Of a stretch of DNA of 64,000 nt, positions 40,119 through 48,725 are shown piece after piece. A program made the translations under genes and the position numbers. Source of the DNA: Mycetocola reblochoni REB411 (GTDB lineage: Bacteria; Actinomycetota; Actinomycetes; Actinomycetales; Microbacteriaceae); NCBI RefSeq assembly GCF_900163835.1, contig NZ_FUKR01000056.1:1-64000 (forward strand), given 5' to 3'. The notes below the pieces were generated by a model. The model made no database searches. It worked only from the letters and a program-made list of their open reading frames with translations, and was not told the origin of the DNA. Every line of letters starts with the position of its first letter. Position 1 is the first letter of the stretch.

Positions 40119-40691
40119 CTCCGCCAGCGAGGCGCGGGACTCCGAGGCGGGGATCCACTGCGTCATGCCGAGCGTGTCGTCGTCGCCGGAGCGGTCGGGG
40201 ATGTCGGAGGGCAGCACGAACGGCCGCCGCACGAGCTCGTCGAGCACGACGACGCTGACGATCGCCTTGACCGCCTCGTGCACCGCGATCACGGAGGTCG
40301 AGAAGTGGTGCACGGCGCGCACGTCCGGGGCGCGCAGCAGCAGCATCGCATCGTGTTCCCCCGTCGTGATGCAGGCGTACTCGACCTCGGGCAGCTGCCG
40401 CAGCGCGTCGCGGAACGGCTGCCACAGCCGAGGCTCGACGTTGAGGAAGACGAGCGCGCAGATGTCCAGGCCGAGCCGGGAGGGGTCAACCCGGACGCTG
40501 AAGCCGTCGATGATGCCGCGGCGCTCCATCGACTCGACGCGCTGGTACGCGTTCGCGCGGGAGATGCCGACCTGGTCGGCGAGCGCGGACATCGAGATCC
40601 GGCCGTCGGATCGCAGCACCTCGAGCATCCGGAGGTTGGTCTCGTCACGCTCGACCTCGGTCGATGCGGCGGGGTCAGAGGCGTTGGACAT
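40116..40691 (-). CDS. Lrp/AsnC family transcriptional regulator
   Basis: 191 residues. N-terminal winged helix with HTH (SMSALADQVGISRANAYQRV) followed by the RAM domain (VRVDPSRLGLDICALVFLNV; CITTGEHDAMLLLRA) that binds small effectors, often amino acids. Divergent from the peptide-type ABC operon, which is the obvious target, with an imperfect palindrome in the shared 145-bp region. The ATG at 40691 is chosen; an in-frame extension to 40793 would run through that operator. Confidence 0.9.
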   Translation of the reverse strand: MSNASDPAASTEVERDETNLRMLEVLRSDGRISMSALADQVGISRANAYQRVESMERRGIIDGFSVRVDPSRLGLDICALVFLNVEPRLWQPFRDALRQLPEVEYACITTGEHDAMLLLRAPDVRAVHHFSTSVIAVHEAVKAIVSVVVLDELVRRPFVLPSDIPDRSGDDDTLGMTQWIPASESRASLAE

Positions 40692-40746
40692 TCTGCTCGC
40701 TCCAGGTGCATTCGGTTCACGCTTCATCAATTTGTAACGAATCCTA

Positions 40747-40765
40747 TTGGACATTTGATGTTCAA
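40747..40765. promoter_or_regulatory. Imperfect palindrome between the AsnC gene and the ABC operon
   Basis: TTGGACATTTGATGTTCAA: 8-bp arms with one mismatch around a 3-bp centre, in the only AT-rich stretch of this divergent region. Probable binding site for the adjacent Lrp/AsnC regulator. Confidence 0.5.
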
Positions 40766-40836
40766 ACGTGTCAATCTCATGGACGTACCCCATGCGCGCC
40801 CTCGCGGCTGACGCACCTACCCGGAGGTCCCATCAC

Positions 40837-42417
40837 ATGCACATCACCCGAACCGGCACCGTGACAGCGCTCGGCGCCGTCACCGCCCTCGTCCTCGTCG
40901 GATGCTCCGGCGGAAACTCGGCGAACAACTCGTCGGGCGACTCGACGTCGCTGACCGTGAACACCTCGTTCACCATCGAGACGGCCGACCCGGGGAACAG
41001 CTACGACCCGACGGGCAACACCGTCGCCAAGGCGCTCTACGAGACGCTCGTCGACTTCGAGGGCTCCGACGTCAGCACCCCGGTCCCCGGGCTGGCCAGC
41101 TGGACGCAGAACGACGACGCCACCGAGTTCACCTTCACCATCGCCGACGGCCGCACCTTCTCCGACGGATCCCCCGTGGAGGCGTCCGACGTGGTGTTCA
41201 GCCTGGAGCGCATCCAGGCGATGACCGAGGCGAAGCCGGCGTTCCTGCTGGAGGGCCTCAGCTTCGCCGAGGTCGACGACTCCACGGTCACCGTCAGCTC
41301 CGAGACGCCGAAGCTCGCGCTCCCCGCGCTGCTGGCCAGCCCCGCCCTCGGCATCCTCAACGCCGACGTCGTCGCCGAGCACGGCGGCAGCACCGACGGC
41401 GAAGACACCGCGCAGGAGTGGCTGGACGCCAACTCGGCCGGCTCCGGGCCGTACACGCTCGACTCGATCGACCTCACCAGCCAGATCACCCTGGCCGAGA
41501 ACCCGGAGTACACCGGCGAGCACGCCCCGGGCTACAGCCGCATCGTGCTGCGCAACGTCAGCGAGAGCGCGACGCAGCTGATCAACCTCAAGGGCGGCGA
41601 CGCCGACGTGGCGCTCGACCTCAACGGCGACCAGGCCTCGGGCCTCGGCGATGGCTTCACCGTCGACTCGGTGCCGAGCGGCCAGACGATCTTCCTCCTC
41701 GTCAACCAGGACGACGAGGTCGGCGGCGTCGCCGCGAGCCCCGAGTTCGCCAGCGCCGTGCGCACCGCGATCGACGGCGACGGGCTCCTGGAGCTCGCGG
41801 GCACCGGCTCCGTCCAGGCGACCGGCGTCATCCCTCCCGGCTACAGCGGCGCGCTGAGCGACCCGGTCGGTCAGGACCTCGACGCGACCGCCGCGGCGCT
41901 GACGGAGGCCGGCTACGACGGCGAGACCATCCGGCTGTCCTTCCCCAACGACTACCCGGTCGGCGGGGTGGAGTTCACCCCGCTCGCCGAGCGCATCCAG
42001 GACCAGCTGAAGTCGGCCGGCATCAACGTCGAGCTGGCGCCCGCGCCGTTCGCCAGCGAGCTGGACGCGTACGTCAACGGCACCGAGCAGATGGGCCTGT
42101 GGTTCTGGGCTCCCGACTACGCCGACTCGACGAACTTCCTGCCCTTCGCCCCCGGCCTCAAGGTCGGCCTGCGCGCCGGGTGGACGGCGGAGGACAACCC
42201 CGCCATCGCCGACGTCGCGGCCGAGGCCTACGCCGCCTCCAGCACCGAGGACCGTGACGCCGCGCTGAGCGACTTCGCCGCCCAGATGCAGGAGTCGGGC
42301 CCGTTCATCCCGCTCATCGTCCCCGCGTCCAACATCGCGACGGCCGACAGCGTGACCGGCGCCGCGTACAACTCGGTGTGGACGATCGACCTGGCCGAGC
42401 TCGCCCCGGCGGAGTAG
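40837..42417 (+). CDS. ABC transporter substrate-binding lipoprotein, peptide/nickel type (family 5)
   Basis: 526 residues; lipobox LVLVGC with Cys 23. Typical family-5 features: TIETADPGNSYDPTGNTVAK near the N-terminus, FTIADGRTFSDGSPVEASDV, YTLDSIDLTSQITLAENPEY and the C-terminal lobe. It should bind oligopeptides, though family members also bind opines, nickel chelates or oligosaccharides. First gene of a five-gene operon. Start: ATG 837 in this kilobase, preceded by GGAGG 9 nt upstream. Divergent from the AsnC regulator. Confidence 0.92.
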   Translation: MHITRTGTVTALGAVTALVLVGCSGGNSANNSSGDSTSLTVNTSFTIETADPGNSYDPTGNTVAKALYETLVDFEGSDVSTPVPGLASWTQNDDATEFTFTIADGRTFSDGSPVEASDVVFSLERIQAMTEAKPAFLLEGLSFAEVDDSTVTVSSETPKLALPALLASPALGILNADVVAEHGGSTDGEDTAQEWLDANSAGSGPYTLDSIDLTSQITLAENPEYTGEHAPGYSRIVLRNVSESATQLINLKGGDADVALDLNGDQASGLGDGFTVDSVPSGQTIFLLVNQDDEVGGVAASPEFASAVRTAIDGDGLLELAGTGSVQATGVIPPGYSGALSDPVGQDLDATAAALTEAGYDGETIRLSFPNDYPVGGVEFTPLAERIQDQLKSAGINVELAPAPFASELDAYVNGTEQMGLWFWAPDYADSTNFLPFAPGLKVGLRAGWTAEDNPAIADVAAEAYAASSTEDRDAALSDFAAQMQESGPFIPLIVPASNIATADSVTGAAYNSVWTIDLAELAPAE

Positions 42418-42428
42418 CCAGAACAGCA

Positions 42429-43481
42429 ATGCAGAAGACCGCTGCGACGAGGAGCCCGGCCAGCCCGCTGGCCGGGTTCCTCCTGCGTCGCCTGGGAACC
42501 TCCGTCCTGCTCCTCATCGGGGTGACGCTCGTCACCTTCCTGCTCACCAACCTCGTGCCGGGCGACCCCGTGACGGCCGCCCTCGGCGAGGGGCCGGCGA
42601 GCGACCCCGCCACGAGGGAGGCGTTCATCCAGGCGCACGGCCTCGACAAGCCCGCGCCCGTCCAGTACGTCATGTACCTCGGCGCGCTGCTCACCGGCGA
42701 CCTCGGCCGCTCGCTGACCACGGGGCAACCCGTCGTCGCCGACCTGGCCAAGGCGATCCCCGCGACGATCGAGCTCGCCGTCGCCGCCATCGTGCTCAGC
42801 CTCGCCGTCAGCCTCGTGCTCGGCACCCTGGCCGCGTACCGCAGGGGCATGGTCACCGACCAGGTGCTGCGCGTGCTGACGCTCATCGGCCTCAGCGTGC
42901 CGACGTTCTGGCTCGCCCTCGTGGCGTTCTACGTGTTCTTCCTGCAGCTCGGCGTCGTCCCCGGCTCGGGACGGATCTCGCCCTCCATCACCCCGCCGCC
43001 GACCGTCACCGGCCTGTACACGGTGGACTACCTGCTGAACGGCGACTCCGTCGGCTTCCTCGACGCGCTCGCGCACCTCACGCTGCCCGTGCTCGTGCTG
43101 TCGCTGTTCACGATCGGGCTGCTCACGCGGTTCGTCCGCACCTCGGTGCTCGAGGTCCTCGACACCGACTACGTCAGGGCCGCCAGGGCGAAGGGCCTGG
43201 GCGGGTGGCGGGTGGTGAGCGCCTACGTGCTCCGCGGCGCCTCGCTGCCGATCCTCACCGTTGTCGGCGTCGCCTTCGGCGCGCTGCTCAGCGGGACGGT
43301 CCTCGTCGAGTCGGTGTTCTCATGGCCGGGGCTCGGCAGCTACTCCTACAACGCCGCGCGGAACCTCGACCTGCCGGGGATCATGGGGGTCGGCCTCGTC
43401 GTCGGCGTCATCTACCTGGTGATCAACCTCGTCGTCGACCTGTTCTACGCCATCCTCGACCCGAGAGTGCGGCTGTCATGA
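42429..43481 (+). CDS. Dipeptide-type ABC transporter permease DppB-like
   Basis: 350 residues, six predicted membrane helices. N-terminal signature LRRLGTSVLLLIGVTLVTFL and VPGDPV, and the EAA loop RAARAKGLGGWRVVSAYVLR that contacts the ATPases. Lies 11 nt after the binding-protein gene; its stop overlaps the next start (ATGA). Confidence 0.93.
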   Translation: MQKTAATRSPASPLAGFLLRRLGTSVLLLIGVTLVTFLLTNLVPGDPVTAALGEGPASDPATREAFIQAHGLDKPAPVQYVMYLGALLTGDLGRSLTTGQPVVADLAKAIPATIELAVAAIVLSLAVSLVLGTLAAYRRGMVTDQVLRVLTLIGLSVPTFWLALVAFYVFFLQLGVVPGSGRISPSITPPPTVTGLYTVDYLLNGDSVGFLDALAHLTLPVLVLSLFTIGLLTRFVRTSVLEVLDTDYVRAARAKGLGGWRVVSAYVLRGASLPILTVVGVAFGALLSGTVLVESVFSWPGLGSYSYNAARNLDLPGIMGVGLVVGVIYLVINLVVDLFYAILDPRVRLS

Positions 43482-44368
43482 CCTCCTCGATCCTCACCCC
43501 CGCCCGAGCGCGCCGCCGCCGGATCGGCGCACAGTGGAGGGCGCCGCTCGGCATCGTGGGCGCCGTCGTCGCGCTCGCCTGGATCCTCGTCGCCTGCACG
43601 GCCCCGCTGTGGGTGCCCTACGACCCGGTCGCCCAGGGGCTACCGCGCCTGCAGCCGCCCGGACCCGAGGCGATCCTCGGCACCGACTCGGTCGGGCGCG
43701 ACGTGTTCTCCCGGCTGATGGCGGGCGCGGGCGTCACCATCCCGCTGGCCCTGCTGCTCGTCGGCTGCTCCGTCGTGCTCGGCACCCTCGTCGGCGCGAT
43801 CGCCGGCTACGCGGGCCGCTGGGTCGACGAGACGCTCATGCGCATCACCGACCTCGTCATGGCGTTCCCCACGGTCATCCTCGCGATGGTCATCGCCGCC
43901 TCGCTCGGGCCCTCGCTGTTCAACGCCGTGATCGCGGCGATCGTCGTGTCCTGGCCGCAGTACGCCAGGGTGAGCCGCTCGATCGTGCTGTCGCTGCGCG
44001 GGCAGAACTACGTGATCGCGTCGCGGCTGCTCGGCTACTCGCCGGCGCGCTCGCTGTGGACCGACATCCTGCCGAACGTCGCCGGACCCATCCTCGTGCT
44101 GGCGAGCCTCGACATCGGCACGGCGATCCTGCTGCTGTCGGGACTGTCGTTCCTCGGCCTCGGCGCCCAGCCGCCGACGGCGGAGTGGGGGTCGATGATC
44201 TCCGGCGCGATGGAGAACTTCGACGCCTGGTGGATCGGCGTGTTCCCCGGCCTGGCGATCCTCACCGTCGTCATGGCGTTCAACTTCATCGGCGACACCC
44301 TGCGCGACGCGTTCGATCCGCTCGCCCGCGCGCAGAGCATCGCCGCGAACACGGGGGAGACCGCATGA
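43478..44368 (+). CDS. Dipeptide-type ABC transporter permease DppC-like
   Basis: 296 residues. N-terminal soluble tail, then WRAPLGIVGAVVALAWILVA, the family motif LGTDSVGRDVFSRLMAG, and the EAA loop YVIASRLLGYSPARSLWTDI. Pairs with the DppB-like subunit. Overlaps both neighbours by 4 nt, so translation of the operon is coupled. Confidence 0.93.
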   Translation: MTSSILTPARARRRRIGAQWRAPLGIVGAVVALAWILVACTAPLWVPYDPVAQGLPRLQPPGPEAILGTDSVGRDVFSRLMAGAGVTIPLALLLVGCSVVLGTLVGAIAGYAGRWVDETLMRITDLVMAFPTVILAMVIAASLGPSLFNAVIAAIVVSWPQYARVSRSIVLSLRGQNYVIASRLLGYSPARSLWTDILPNVAGPILVLASLDIGTAILLLSGLSFLGLGAQPPTAEWGSMISGAMENFDAWWIGVFPGLAILTVVMAFNFIGDTLRDAFDPLARAQSIAANTGETA

Positions 44369-45162
44369 GCCGCGACGCCGTCCTCAGCATCAGCGAGCTG
44401 CACATCTCGATCGGCAGGCCGCTGGTCACAGGGATCAGCCTGGACCTGTATCCCGGCCGCGTCACCGGCCTGGCCGGCGAGTCCGGCTCGGGCAAGACGC
44501 TCACCTCGATGGCCGTGCTCGGCCTGCTGCCGCGGGGCGCGCGCGTCACCGGATCGATCCGCTGCGGCGACACCGAGCTCGTCGGGGCCGACCGTCGGAC
44601 GCTGTCGGCGGTGCGCGGTCGCCGGGTGGCCATGGTGTTCCAGGACCCGTCCGCGAGCCTGCACCCGCAGCTCAGCGTCGGGGTGCAGCTGACCGACCAC
44701 GTGCGCCGCCACCTCGGGCTGTCCCGTCGTGCCGCGAGGCAGCGGGCGGTCGAGCTGCTCGAGCGCGTGCAGGTGCCGGAGCCGGAGGCCGCGCTCGCAC
44801 GCTACCCCCACCAGTTCTCCGGCGGTCAGCGCCAGCGCATCGCCATCGCCATCGCGCTCGCCTGCGACCCCGAGGTCCTGCTGGCCGACGAGCCGACCAC
44901 CGCGCTCGACGTCACCGTGCAGGCGGGAATCCTGCAGCTGCTGCACCAGCTCGCCGAGGAGCGTCAGCTCGCGGTGCTGCTGGTGACGCACGACCTCGGC
45001 GTCATGAGCGCGATCGCCGACGAGGTCGCCGTCATGCGCGCGGGGGTCATCGTCGAGCGCGCGCCGCGTGCGGCGCTGTTCTCCGCGCCGCAGCACCCGT
45101 ACACGCGGCAGCTGCTGGCGGCCCTGCCCGGATCCCGACTGGAAGAAGAGCCCGATGTCTGA
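44365..45162 (+). CDS. Dipeptide-type ABC transporter ATP-binding protein DppD-like
   Basis: 265 residues. Walker A AGESGSGKTLTS, Q-loop MVFQDPSASLHP, signature FSGGQRQRIAIAIALA, Walker B VLLADEPTTALD, H-loop VTHDLG. The C-terminus has the family tail HPYTRQLLAALPGS but is shorter than many DppD proteins, lacking the Cys-rich Fe-S extension. Overlaps the next ATPase gene by 8 nt. Confidence 0.93.
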   Translation: MSRDAVLSISELHISIGRPLVTGISLDLYPGRVTGLAGESGSGKTLTSMAVLGLLPRGARVTGSIRCGDTELVGADRRTLSAVRGRRVAMVFQDPSASLHPQLSVGVQLTDHVRRHLGLSRRAARQRAVELLERVQVPEPEAALARYPHQFSGGQRQRIAIAIALACDPEVLLADEPTTALDVTVQAGILQLLHQLAEERQLAVLLVTHDLGVMSAIADEVAVMRAGVIVERAPRAALFSAPQHPYTRQLLAALPGSRLEEEPDV

Positions 45163-45967
45163 GTCACCCGTGCTGGAGAGCCGCGACGTCACCGTCAGCT
45201 ACGGAGGGCGGCGCCCCGTCCACGCGGTCAGGGGCGTGTCGATCCGCGTCGAGCGCGGCGAGACGGTCGCCCTGGTGGGTGAGAGCGGCTGCGGCAAGTC
45301 GAGTCTGGCCCGGGCGGTCGTCGGCATGGAGCGGATCGGCTCGGGCACGGTGCTGTTCGACGGCGAGCCCGTGCCGCCTCTGGGGCTGCGCACCCGGAAG
45401 AACACCGGGATCCAGATGGTGTTCCAGGACCCGAACACCTCGCTCAACCCCCGGCGACGCGTGGGGGACCAGATCGAGGACGGCATTGCCGCGGCCACCG
45501 CGCGCGGGCTGGCCGGGTCGAGCGCGGGCGACTGGCTGGAGCGCGTCGGGCTGCCCGCCGCGTCGGTGAGCCGCTACCCGCACGAGTTCTCTGGAGGGCA
45601 GAAGCAGCGCATCGCCATCGCGCGGGCGATCGCCGCCCGTCCCCGGCTGCTCGTCGCCGACGAGCCCATCTCAGCGCTGGACGCCTCCACGCAGTCGAGC
45701 GTCGCCGCGCTGATGAAGGACCTCACGCGCGAGCTCGGCGCGGGCATGCTGTTCATCTCCCACGACCTCGCCGTCGTGCGGCGGTTCGCCGACCGCACCC
45801 TGGTGATGCTCGCGGGCGAGATCGTCGAGTCGGGGGAGACGGCGCGACTGTGGGCCGAGCCGCAGCACCCGTACACCCGGGCGCTGCTCGCGGCGATCCC
45901 CGAGCCGGACGGCAGCGGTCGCATCCCCGCCTCGCCGAGCGCCGAGGAGCGTCGCTCCTGGCTGTGA
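45155..45967 (+). CDS. Dipeptide-type ABC transporter ATP-binding protein DppF-like
   Basis: 270 residues. Walker A VGESGCGKSSLARAV, Q-loop MVFQDPNTSLNP, signature FSGGQKQRIAIARAI, Walker B LLVADEPISALD, H-loop ISHDLAV, and the tail HPYTRALLAAIPEPD. Second ATPase of the heterodimeric motor; last gene of the operon. Confidence 0.93.
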   Translation: MSESPVLESRDVTVSYGGRRPVHAVRGVSIRVERGETVALVGESGCGKSSLARAVVGMERIGSGTVLFDGEPVPPLGLRTRKNTGIQMVFQDPNTSLNPRRRVGDQIEDGIAAATARGLAGSSAGDWLERVGLPAASVSRYPHEFSGGQKQRIAIARAIAARPRLLVADEPISALDASTQSSVAALMKDLTRELGAGMLFISHDLAVVRRFADRTLVMLAGEIVESGETARLWAEPQHPYTRALLAAIPEPDGSGRIPASPSAEERRSWL

Positions 45968-45981
45968 CCCCCGGCGGGGTC
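45966..45981. terminator. Short hairpin between convergent stop codons
   Basis: GACCCC-CGGC-GGGGTC, a 6-bp stem that overlaps the stop codons of the ATPase gene and of the YqaJ-like nuclease gene. Weak compared with other terminators here. Confidence 0.4.
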
Positions 45982-46567
45982 AGCCGCGGGTGGTCATGCG
46001 GTGCAGCTCGTCGATCAGAGCGTCGGCGAGCGTGACCAGTCCGGCGATCTCGCGGTCGTCTCTGTCGATCCAGCGGCACAGCGGCTCGTCGCCGACGGGA
46101 ACGAAGTTGTCGTGCTGCTCCCACACGACGAGGGTGCGCTCGGCGCCGATGACGTACTGCTGCCACCAGATCTGACGGAGGTAGTTGCGCGGGACGCTGC
46201 GCCACGGCTTCGTCGTCGTCTTGATCTCGGCGAGGATGACGCTGCCCTGCGGTGTCACGGTGAGGCCGTCGGGGGTGGCCAGGTGGCGGTGCTCGACCTC
46301 GGCCCTGAACAGCGCGCTCGACGGCTGGATCCCGTGCGTCGCGGCCACCCAGCGGGCGATCTCCGGCTCGCGTGCCCTGCCGTGGTCGGTGTAGCGGTTG
46401 CCGCTGAAGCCGGTGCCGTTCAGCTTGGCCCAGGCGGCGCGTTCGATCGAGCGGGGCGTCGAGAGCGTGGCCACATCGGTCGCGGTGATCCCCCTCGAGC
46501 GGGCCCTCAGCCAGCCGACGCGGTCCGTCGAGTCGGCGATGATGCGGGAGGAGAGCTCGGGTGTCAC
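45980..46567 (-). CDS. YqaJ-like (lambda-exonuclease fold) nuclease, orphan
   Basis: 195 residues, PD-(D/E)XK superfamily of the YqaJ viral recombinase type. Order of motifs fits: RGITATDVATLSTP (N-terminal GxSxxA-like box), HGRAREPEIARWV (Glu helix), ATPDGLTV (Asp of PD), AEIKTTTKPW (ExK), and IWWQQYVIGAERTLVVWEQH (Gln-rich helix). Such enzymes resect DNA for phage recombination, but there is no recT/beta gene or other phage gene nearby, so a chromosomal or defence role is open. The GTG at 46567 is preferred because CAGAAT lies 6 nt upstream. Confidence 0.75.
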   Translation of the reverse strand: MTPELSSRIIADSTDRVGWLRARSRGITATDVATLSTPRSIERAAWAKLNGTGFSGNRYTDHGRAREPEIARWVAATHGIQPSSALFRAEVEHRHLATPDGLTVTPQGSVILAEIKTTTKPWRSVPRNYLRQIWWQQYVIGAERTLVVWEQHDNFVPVGDEPLCRWIDRDDREIAGLVTLADALIDELHRMTTRG

Positions 46568-46667
46568 CACCCCATTCTGCCGCGTTCCGCGGTCCGCGGG
46601 TGGAGCGCCGCACGGCGCGGGGGCCCGCTCGTGTCGTCGGCGGCGTGCCGTCGCGCGCGTGAGCTGC

Positions 46668-47846
46668 TCACTCGCCGGCGGCGCGGAGGATCGCCGACGG
46701 CGACAGCACGCGCTCCGCGGCGAGCAGGGCGGCCCCGACGAGCCCGGCCTCTGCACCTGCCGTCGAGGTCCTGAGCACGAGCTCGTCACCCGCCAGGGGG
46801 ATGCTCCTCCCGGGGAGGACGTCGAGTATCCCGTGCAGGAGTGCGTTGTCCGCCCGCGCGATCGAGCCGCCGAGCACGACGGTGCGCGGGTTGAGCAGCC
46901 CGGTGACGGTGCCGAGCACCTCGCCGATCAGCCGGCCGGATGACCGGGTCTCTGCGACGGCGAGCGGGTGCCCGGCGGACAGGAGCGCGGCGACGTCCGC
47001 GGTTCCCGCCGCGGCGACGCCGCCGGCGCGTAGGCGCGCGGCGATCGCGGGTCCGGCCGCGAGTGCCTCCAGATCGCGGTCGTCGTCGGCAGCGCGGGCG
47101 AAGGAGGGGCTGTGGGGCACCCGCACGTGGCCGAGGTCCCCCGCCGACCCGCGTGCTCCGCGCTGCAGCCTGCCGCCGGCGATGATGCCGGCGCCGATGC
47201 CGGTCGAGACCTTGAGGAAGAACAGCTCGTCCCCGTCGTCGGCCGACCCCGCGCGCTCGGCGAGCGCGAGCAGGTTGACGTCGTTGTCGACGGAGACGGC
47301 GACGGCGGGACCGAGGCGGGCGGCGACGAGCGCCGGGATGTCGAGGTTGTGCCAGTGCGGCATCATCGGCGGTGCGACGGGGCGGCCGAGCGCATGCTCG
47401 ACGGGCCCGGGGATGCCGATGCCGACCGCGGCGACGGGGGCGTCGTCCGCGGTGCGGAGCGCGTGGACGGCGTCGAGCGCCGCGTCGATCGCCGCAGCAC
47501 CGCTGCCGTCGAGCTCGATCGCGACGGGGCGGCTGCGCAGCACGCGACCGGACAGGTCGGTGAGCGCGACGGCGGCGTGGCTCGCGCCGATGTCGACCGC
47601 CGCGATGAGCCGCGACTCCGGGTCGAAGGCGAGCCTGCCGGGGCGCCGTCCCCCGGAGGAGGCGGCCTCGCCCGCCGCGCGGACGAGGCCGATCCTGCGC
47701 AGCTGGTCGAGCCGGGCGTTGACGGTGGACCGCGCCAGCCCCGTGGCGGCGACGATCTCCGATCGGGTGCGGGGTGCGCCGTCCCTGAGCAGGCCGAGCA
47801 CGTCGCTCGCCGTGGTGTCCCTGGGGGGCCGGGGTTCGCCTGCCAT
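46668..47846 (-). CDS. ROK family transcriptional repressor
   Basis: 392 residues: N-terminal winged helix (RTRSEIVAATGLARSTVNARL) and a sugar-kinase-like ROK domain with AVDIGASHAAVAL, VGIGIPGPV, SVDNDVNLLALAERA and GDLGHVRV. The cysteine cluster that binds zinc in most ROK proteins is missing: after GDLGHVRVPHSPS there are no cysteines. It may thus bind effector differently. Start ATG at 47846 (an in-frame TTG at 47858 is an alternative). Divergent from the sugar-isomerase operon, its likely target. Confidence 0.87.
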   Translation of the reverse strand: MAGEPRPPRDTTASDVLGLLRDGAPRTRSEIVAATGLARSTVNARLDQLRRIGLVRAAGEAASSGGRRPGRLAFDPESRLIAAVDIGASHAAVALTDLSGRVLRSRPVAIELDGSGAAAIDAALDAVHALRTADDAPVAAVGIGIPGPVEHALGRPVAPPMMPHWHNLDIPALVAARLGPAVAVSVDNDVNLLALAERAGSADDGDELFFLKVSTGIGAGIIAGGRLQRGARGSAGDLGHVRVPHSPSFARAADDDRDLEALAAGPAIAARLRAGGVAAAGTADVAALLSAGHPLAVAETRSSGRLIGEVLGTVTGLLNPRTVVLGGSIARADNALLHGILDVLPGRSIPLAGDELVLRTSTAGAEAGLVGAALLAAERVLSPSAILRAAGE

Positions 47847-47890
47847 AGCCGTAGTCAACCACAGCGGTCCCGCCGTCGACGGACTTTTGT

Positions 47891-47919
47891 TTGACCGTCG
47901 TCAGAAGTCGCCGTACTGT
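47891..47919 (+). promoter_or_regulatory. Promoter of the isomerase/oxidoreductase operon
   Basis: -35 TTGACC (47891-47896), 17-bp spacer, -10 TACTGT (47914-47919). The start codon at 47967 has a GAGGAGAA Shine-Dalgarno. A weak inverted repeat (TTTGAC and GTCAGA) overlaps the -35 and is a candidate ROK operator. Confidence 0.6.
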
Positions 47920-47966
47920 GGAACTACCATCGCGCCCGCCGGTGGCGACACTCGACGAGGAGAACC

Positions 47967-48725
47967 GTGACCGAACCCATCGCTCCGATTTCCGCACTCT
48001 CCGTGCAGCTCTACTCGGTGAGGGATGCCCTCGCCGCCGACCGCGACGGGACACTTGCCGCCCTCGCCGGCATCGGCCTGACCAAGGCCGAGCCCTTCGG
48101 CTTCGCCGCCGCCGACACCGCCCTCGTCGCGGCGGCGCAGCGGGCGGGCCTCGCCACCCCCAGCGCCCACGGCAGCGTCGTCGACGTCGAGGACAGGGAG
48201 GCGCTCTTCGCCGCCGCGGCGGCGGCCGGCGTCGCCACCGTGGTGGAGCCGTTCCTCCCCCCGGAGCGCTGGACGGGGATCGACGACGTGGAAGCCATCG
48301 CGGCGGCGCTCAACCACGCCGCCGAGCAGGCGGCGGCCCACGGCGTCACCGTCGGGTACCACAACCACGCCTGGGAGCTGTCCACCGTCATCGACGGCGT
48401 GACGGCCCTGGAGGCGCTCGCCGCGCGCCTCGACGACCGGGTCGCGCTCGAGGTCGACACCTACTGGGCCGAGGTCGGCGGACGCTCCGCCGTCGAGCTG
48501 CTCACCGCGCTCGGTGACCGGGTCACCCACATCCACGTAAAGGACGGCGACCGGAGCGGTGACACCGCCCGGCAGCAGCCGGCCGGGTCCGGCGAGCTGC
48601 CCATCCGCGCGATCGTCGCCGCTGCTCCGCAGGCGGTGCCGGTCGTCGAGTTCGACGCCTACGGCGGCGACGTCCTCGACGGCATCGCCGCGAGCGTCGC
48701 CTTCCTGACCGGGGGCGAGCGATGA
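47967..48725 (+). CDS. Sugar phosphate isomerase/epimerase (xylose-isomerase-like TIM barrel)
   Basis: 252 residues. TIM-barrel markers: SVQLYSVRDALAADRDGTLA, the metal-binding GYHNHAWEL, EVDTYWAEVGG, THIHVKDGD and PVVEFDAYGGD; the Glu/Asp/His set for a divalent metal is present. First gene of a four-gene operon with two Gfo/Idh/MocA dehydrogenases and a second TIM-barrel enzyme. The set resembles inositol or 3-keto-glycoside catabolism; the substrate is unknown. GTG start. Confidence 0.87.
   Translation: MTEPIAPISALSVQLYSVRDALAADRDGTLAALAGIGLTKAEPFGFAAADTALVAAAQRAGLATPSAHGSVVDVEDREALFAAAAAAGVATVVEPFLPPERWTGIDDVEAIAAALNHAAEQAAAHGVTVGYHNHAWELSTVIDGVTALEALAARLDDRVALEVDTYWAEVGGRSAVELLTALGDRVTHIHVKDGDRSGDTARQQPAGSGELPIRAIVAAAPQAVPVVEFDAYGGDVLDGIAASVAFLTGGER

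Noticed and set aside
45980-46567. Prophage remnant around the YqaJ-like nuclease
   Set aside because: No integrase, terminase, structural gene, attachment repeat or change in composition is visible on either side.
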